Of a stretch of DNA of 64,000 nucleotides, positions 62,336-64,000 are shown one piece after another. A program made the translations under genes and the position numbers. Numbering within the stretch: the stretch's first letter is position 1; each line of letters begins with the position of its first letter. Location: assembly GCA_049510975.1 (NCBI GenBank), contig JBEKYM010000007.1, forward strand, positions 1 to 64,000, written 5' to 3'. Source of the DNA: JAKACA01 sp049510975 (GTDB taxonomy: Bacteria > Actinomycetota > Acidimicrobiia > Acidimicrobiales > Bog-793). The notes below the pieces were generated by a model. That model was given only the letters and a program-made list of their open reading frames with translations. It did not search any database and had not been told where the DNA came from.

Positions 62336-63418
62336 TCAGAACTGTCGGAGGAATCGCACGTCGTTCTCGATGAACGAACGCAGGTCGGCGATGCCGTGGC
62401 GCATGATGGCGAGGCGGTCGATGCCGAAGCCGAACGCAAAGCCGGTCCACTCCTCGGGGTCCACACCCGTCGCCTCGAAGACCGCCGGGTTGACCATGCC
62501 GCACCCGCCGAGCTCGATCCAGCCGGTCTGGGCACACGTCCGGCAGCCCGCCCCGTCGCAGATCGTGCACGAGATCTCGAATTCGGCTGACGGCTCGGTG
62601 AAGGGGAAGTAGGCGGGTCGCAGCCGAGTGCGGACGTTCGCCCCGAAGATTGCCTGCACGAAGGTGTCGATGGTGCCGGCGAGGTCCCCGAAGCTGACAC
62701 CGTGGTCGACGACGAGCCCTTCGATCTGGTGGAACACGGGCAGGTGGGTGGCATCCGGCGTGTCGCGCCGGTAGACACGGCCCGGCACGACGGCGTAGAT
62801 CGGCAGCTGACCGCGCTCGAGCAGGTGGATTTGAACCGGCGAGGTGTGGGTGCGCAGGAGGACCGTTTCCGGCTCGCCGACATCGACGAAGAACGTGTCG
62901 ACCGAGCTGCGGGCCGGGTGGTCGAGGGGGACGTTGAGGGCTTGAAAGTTGTACCAGTCCGTTTCGACTTCGGGACCCTCGGCGATCTCGTAGCCCATGC
63001 CGACGAAGACGTCCTCGAGCTCCTCCCGGATCTGGGTGACGAGATGGAGGTGGCCCGCGAGCCGGCCGGTCAGCGCCTCGGTGAGGTCCATGCGGTCGGC
63101 TGCCAGTCGCTGCGCCCGAGCCGTGGCTGCGAGCCCTTCGCGCTTGGCGGCGACCGCCTGCTCCACGCGCGTGCGCAGCTCGTGCAGCCGGCGGCCGGCG
63201 TCCCTGCGCTCGGACGGCTCGAGGCGACCGAGCTGCTGATAGGCGGCGGAGAACGGAGAGCGTTTGCCGATCGACTCGCGTTCGGCGTCCTCCAGCTCGT
63301 CCAGGCTCTGGGCGGCCCCGACGCGGGCGAGCGCCTCCGCCTCGAGGTGGGCGAGATCGCCGGTTGCGGCCGTGTCGGGGCGCGAGCTACTCGCGGTCAC
63401 GTCGGTCTCGGGCGGCAT
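62336..63418 (-). CDS. pheS: phenylalanine-tRNA ligase alpha subunit
   Basis: Catalytic subunit, 360 aa. N-terminal coiled-coil region (about 18-100), motif 2 FHQIEGLVVDHGVSFGDLAGT, and motif 3 GFAFGFGIDRLAIMRHGI. A loop with C-T-I-C...C-R-T-C between motifs 2 and 3 (residues about 300-320) could bind zinc. The ATG is six bases from a TAGCAT hexamer that lies in the end of the upstream RNA methyltransferase gene, which would give pheST its own leaderless promoter. Confidence 0.96.
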   Translation of the reverse strand: MPPETDVTASSSRPDTAATGDLAHLEAEALARVGAAQSLDELEDAERESIGKRSPFSAAYQQLGRLEPSERRDAGRRLHELRTRVEQAVAAKREGLAATARAQRLAADRMDLTEALTGRLAGHLHLVTQIREELEDVFVGMGYEIAEGPEVETDWYNFQALNVPLDHPARSSVDTFFVDVGEPETVLLRTHTSPVQIHLLERGQLPIYAVVPGRVYRRDTPDATHLPVFHQIEGLVVDHGVSFGDLAGTIDTFVQAIFGANVRTRLRPAYFPFTEPSAEFEISCTICDGAGCRTCAQTGWIELGGCGMVNPAVFEATGVDPEEWTGFAFGFGIDRLAIMRHGIADLRSFIENDVRFLRQF

Positions 63419-63422
63419 CGCC

Positions 63423-64000
63423 TCATGCTAGGCGGCGCCGGCGGGCCGCCTCGAAGCAGAGCACGGCCGCCGTCATCGCCACGTTGAGCGACTCCGTGCC
63501 CTCAGCCATGGGAATGGTGAGCGCACCGTCAAGCGCCACCCCGAGCTCCTCGGGCAAACCGGACGCCTCGTTGCCGAGCACGAGGGCGACGTCGCCGCCG
63601 TAGTCGGCCACGAGGTAATCCGTGCCGCCGCTCGCCCGCGTGCCGAGCAGCGTGACACCGCTGCGCTGCAGCTGTACCAGGGTCTCCGGTGGCGCCGGCG
63701 CCTTCACGAGCGGCACCTGGAAGACGGCGCCGGCGCTCGCCCGCACGGTCTTCGGGTTGTACGGATCGACGGATCCGGCGCAGGCGATCACGCCCGAGAC
63801 GCCCGATGCCGCAGCGATGCGCAGCACAGCCCCGAGGTTGCCGGGGTCGCGAACGTCGGCGCAGACGAGGAACAGCCGGCTGGCGCCATCGCCGGCGGGC
63901 AGGGCCAACAACGCCTCCAAGGAGACGTCGAGGGCCGCCACGACGGCACAGATGGGCTGAGGCGTGACCGTGTCGGCAACCCGTTCCATCACGCCGGGAG
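63423..64000 (-). CDS. SpoU/TrmH-family RNA 2'-O-methyltransferase, 5' end outside window
   Basis: C-terminal catalytic domain of a SpoU-type knot methyltransferase; the frame runs past the window edge, so the N-terminal substrate-binding part is missing. Motifs: FLVCADVRDPGNLGAVLRIAAASGV (motif 1), DVALVLGNEASGLPEEL (motif 2) and LTIPMAEGTESLNVAMTAAVL (motif 3, SAM-binding knot). Likely modifies rRNA or tRNA ribose. It ends 4 bp before pheS; rlmB-like genes next to pheST are common in actinobacteria. Confidence 0.9.
   Translation of the reverse strand, partial: PGVMERVADTVTPQPICAVVAALDVSLEALLALPAGDGASRLFLVCADVRDPGNLGAVLRIAAASGVSGVIACAGSVDPYNPKTVRASAGAVFQVPLVKAPAPPETLVQLQRSGVTLLGTRASGGTDYLVADYGGDVALVLGNEASGLPEELGVALDGALTIPMAEGTESLNVAMTAAVLCFEAARRRRLA
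63425..63430 (-). promoter_or_regulatory. possible -10 element of pheST (leaderless type)
   Basis: TAGCAT on the minus strand with a 6-nt spacer to ATG 63418, overlapping the last codons of the upstream gene. It could be coincidental coding sequence. Confidence 0.4.

Overview
The window is a densely coded, very G+C-rich stretch of a bacterial chromosome. It suggests an actinobacterium, most probably of the class Acidimicrobiia or a relative. The basis is the uvrC-rapZ-yvcK-gap-pgk-tpiA-secG gene order, an AftD-type arabinofuranosyltransferase, an ANTAR response regulator, an S-A-A' fused ECF transporter, a discrete FASII operon, frequent GTG starts, NTGA stop/start overlaps and many TANNNT hexamers placed 6-9 nt before start codons (the leaderless-gene pattern). 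The lineage is inferred; there is no rRNA here. I see no phage, transposon, CRISPR array or rRNA, and no stretch over 300 bases without a gene.

Layout. 1-10.2 kb (minus): one transcription direction, uvrC, a methyltransferase, rapZ, yvcK, gap, pgk, tpiA, secG and a peptide-type binding lipoprotein. whiA, the usual partner after yvcK, is missing. 10.3-16.5 kb: nadA divergent from uvrC, then uvrB-uvrA. 16.6-30 kb: cell-envelope genes: an acyltransferase-3/SGNH protein, coaE with a methyltransferase, a giant AftD-like arabinofuranosyltransferase, and a convergent operon of a GT-C glycosyltransferase, a Glf/HemY-like flavoprotein and a GT4 glycosyltransferase. 30-36 kb: a complete dipeptide/oligopeptide ABC operon (Tat lipoprotein, two permeases, two ATPases). 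36-41 kb: rpsA and polA. 41-50 kb: small units, namely a DUF4282-like membrane protein, a DtxR-family regulator, an amidase-3 protein, an ANTAR regulator with a coiled-coil gene, an ECF transporter, tRNA-Leu(CAA), unknown zinc-ribbon and helical proteins, and a secreted-type endonuclease/phosphatase-fold protein. 50.8-57 kb: FASII operon fabD-fabH-fabG-acpP-fabF followed by a UbiB/ABC1 kinase. 56.9-59.8 kb: a DUF4331/Tat operon divergent from an unknown gene across a 13-bp inverted repeat. 59.8-64 kb: pheT, pheS and the 3' part of a SpoU-type RNA methyltransferase.

The genes are mainly housekeeping (glycolysis, nucleotide excision repair, replication, translation, fatty acids, NAD and CoA) with an envelope-assembly block. 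The least ordinary material is: two copies of a long palindrome in convergent intergenic gaps, one fused to a 28-bp minisatellite; the shared divergent -10 between a methyltransferase and aftD; a FabD carrying a lysine-less biotinyl-like tail; a DtxR homologue with a changed metal site 2; an amidase lacking one zinc histidine; and the inverted repeat controlling the DUF4331 operon. All start sites, promoters and functions are read by eye from sequence; nothing was searched against a database.
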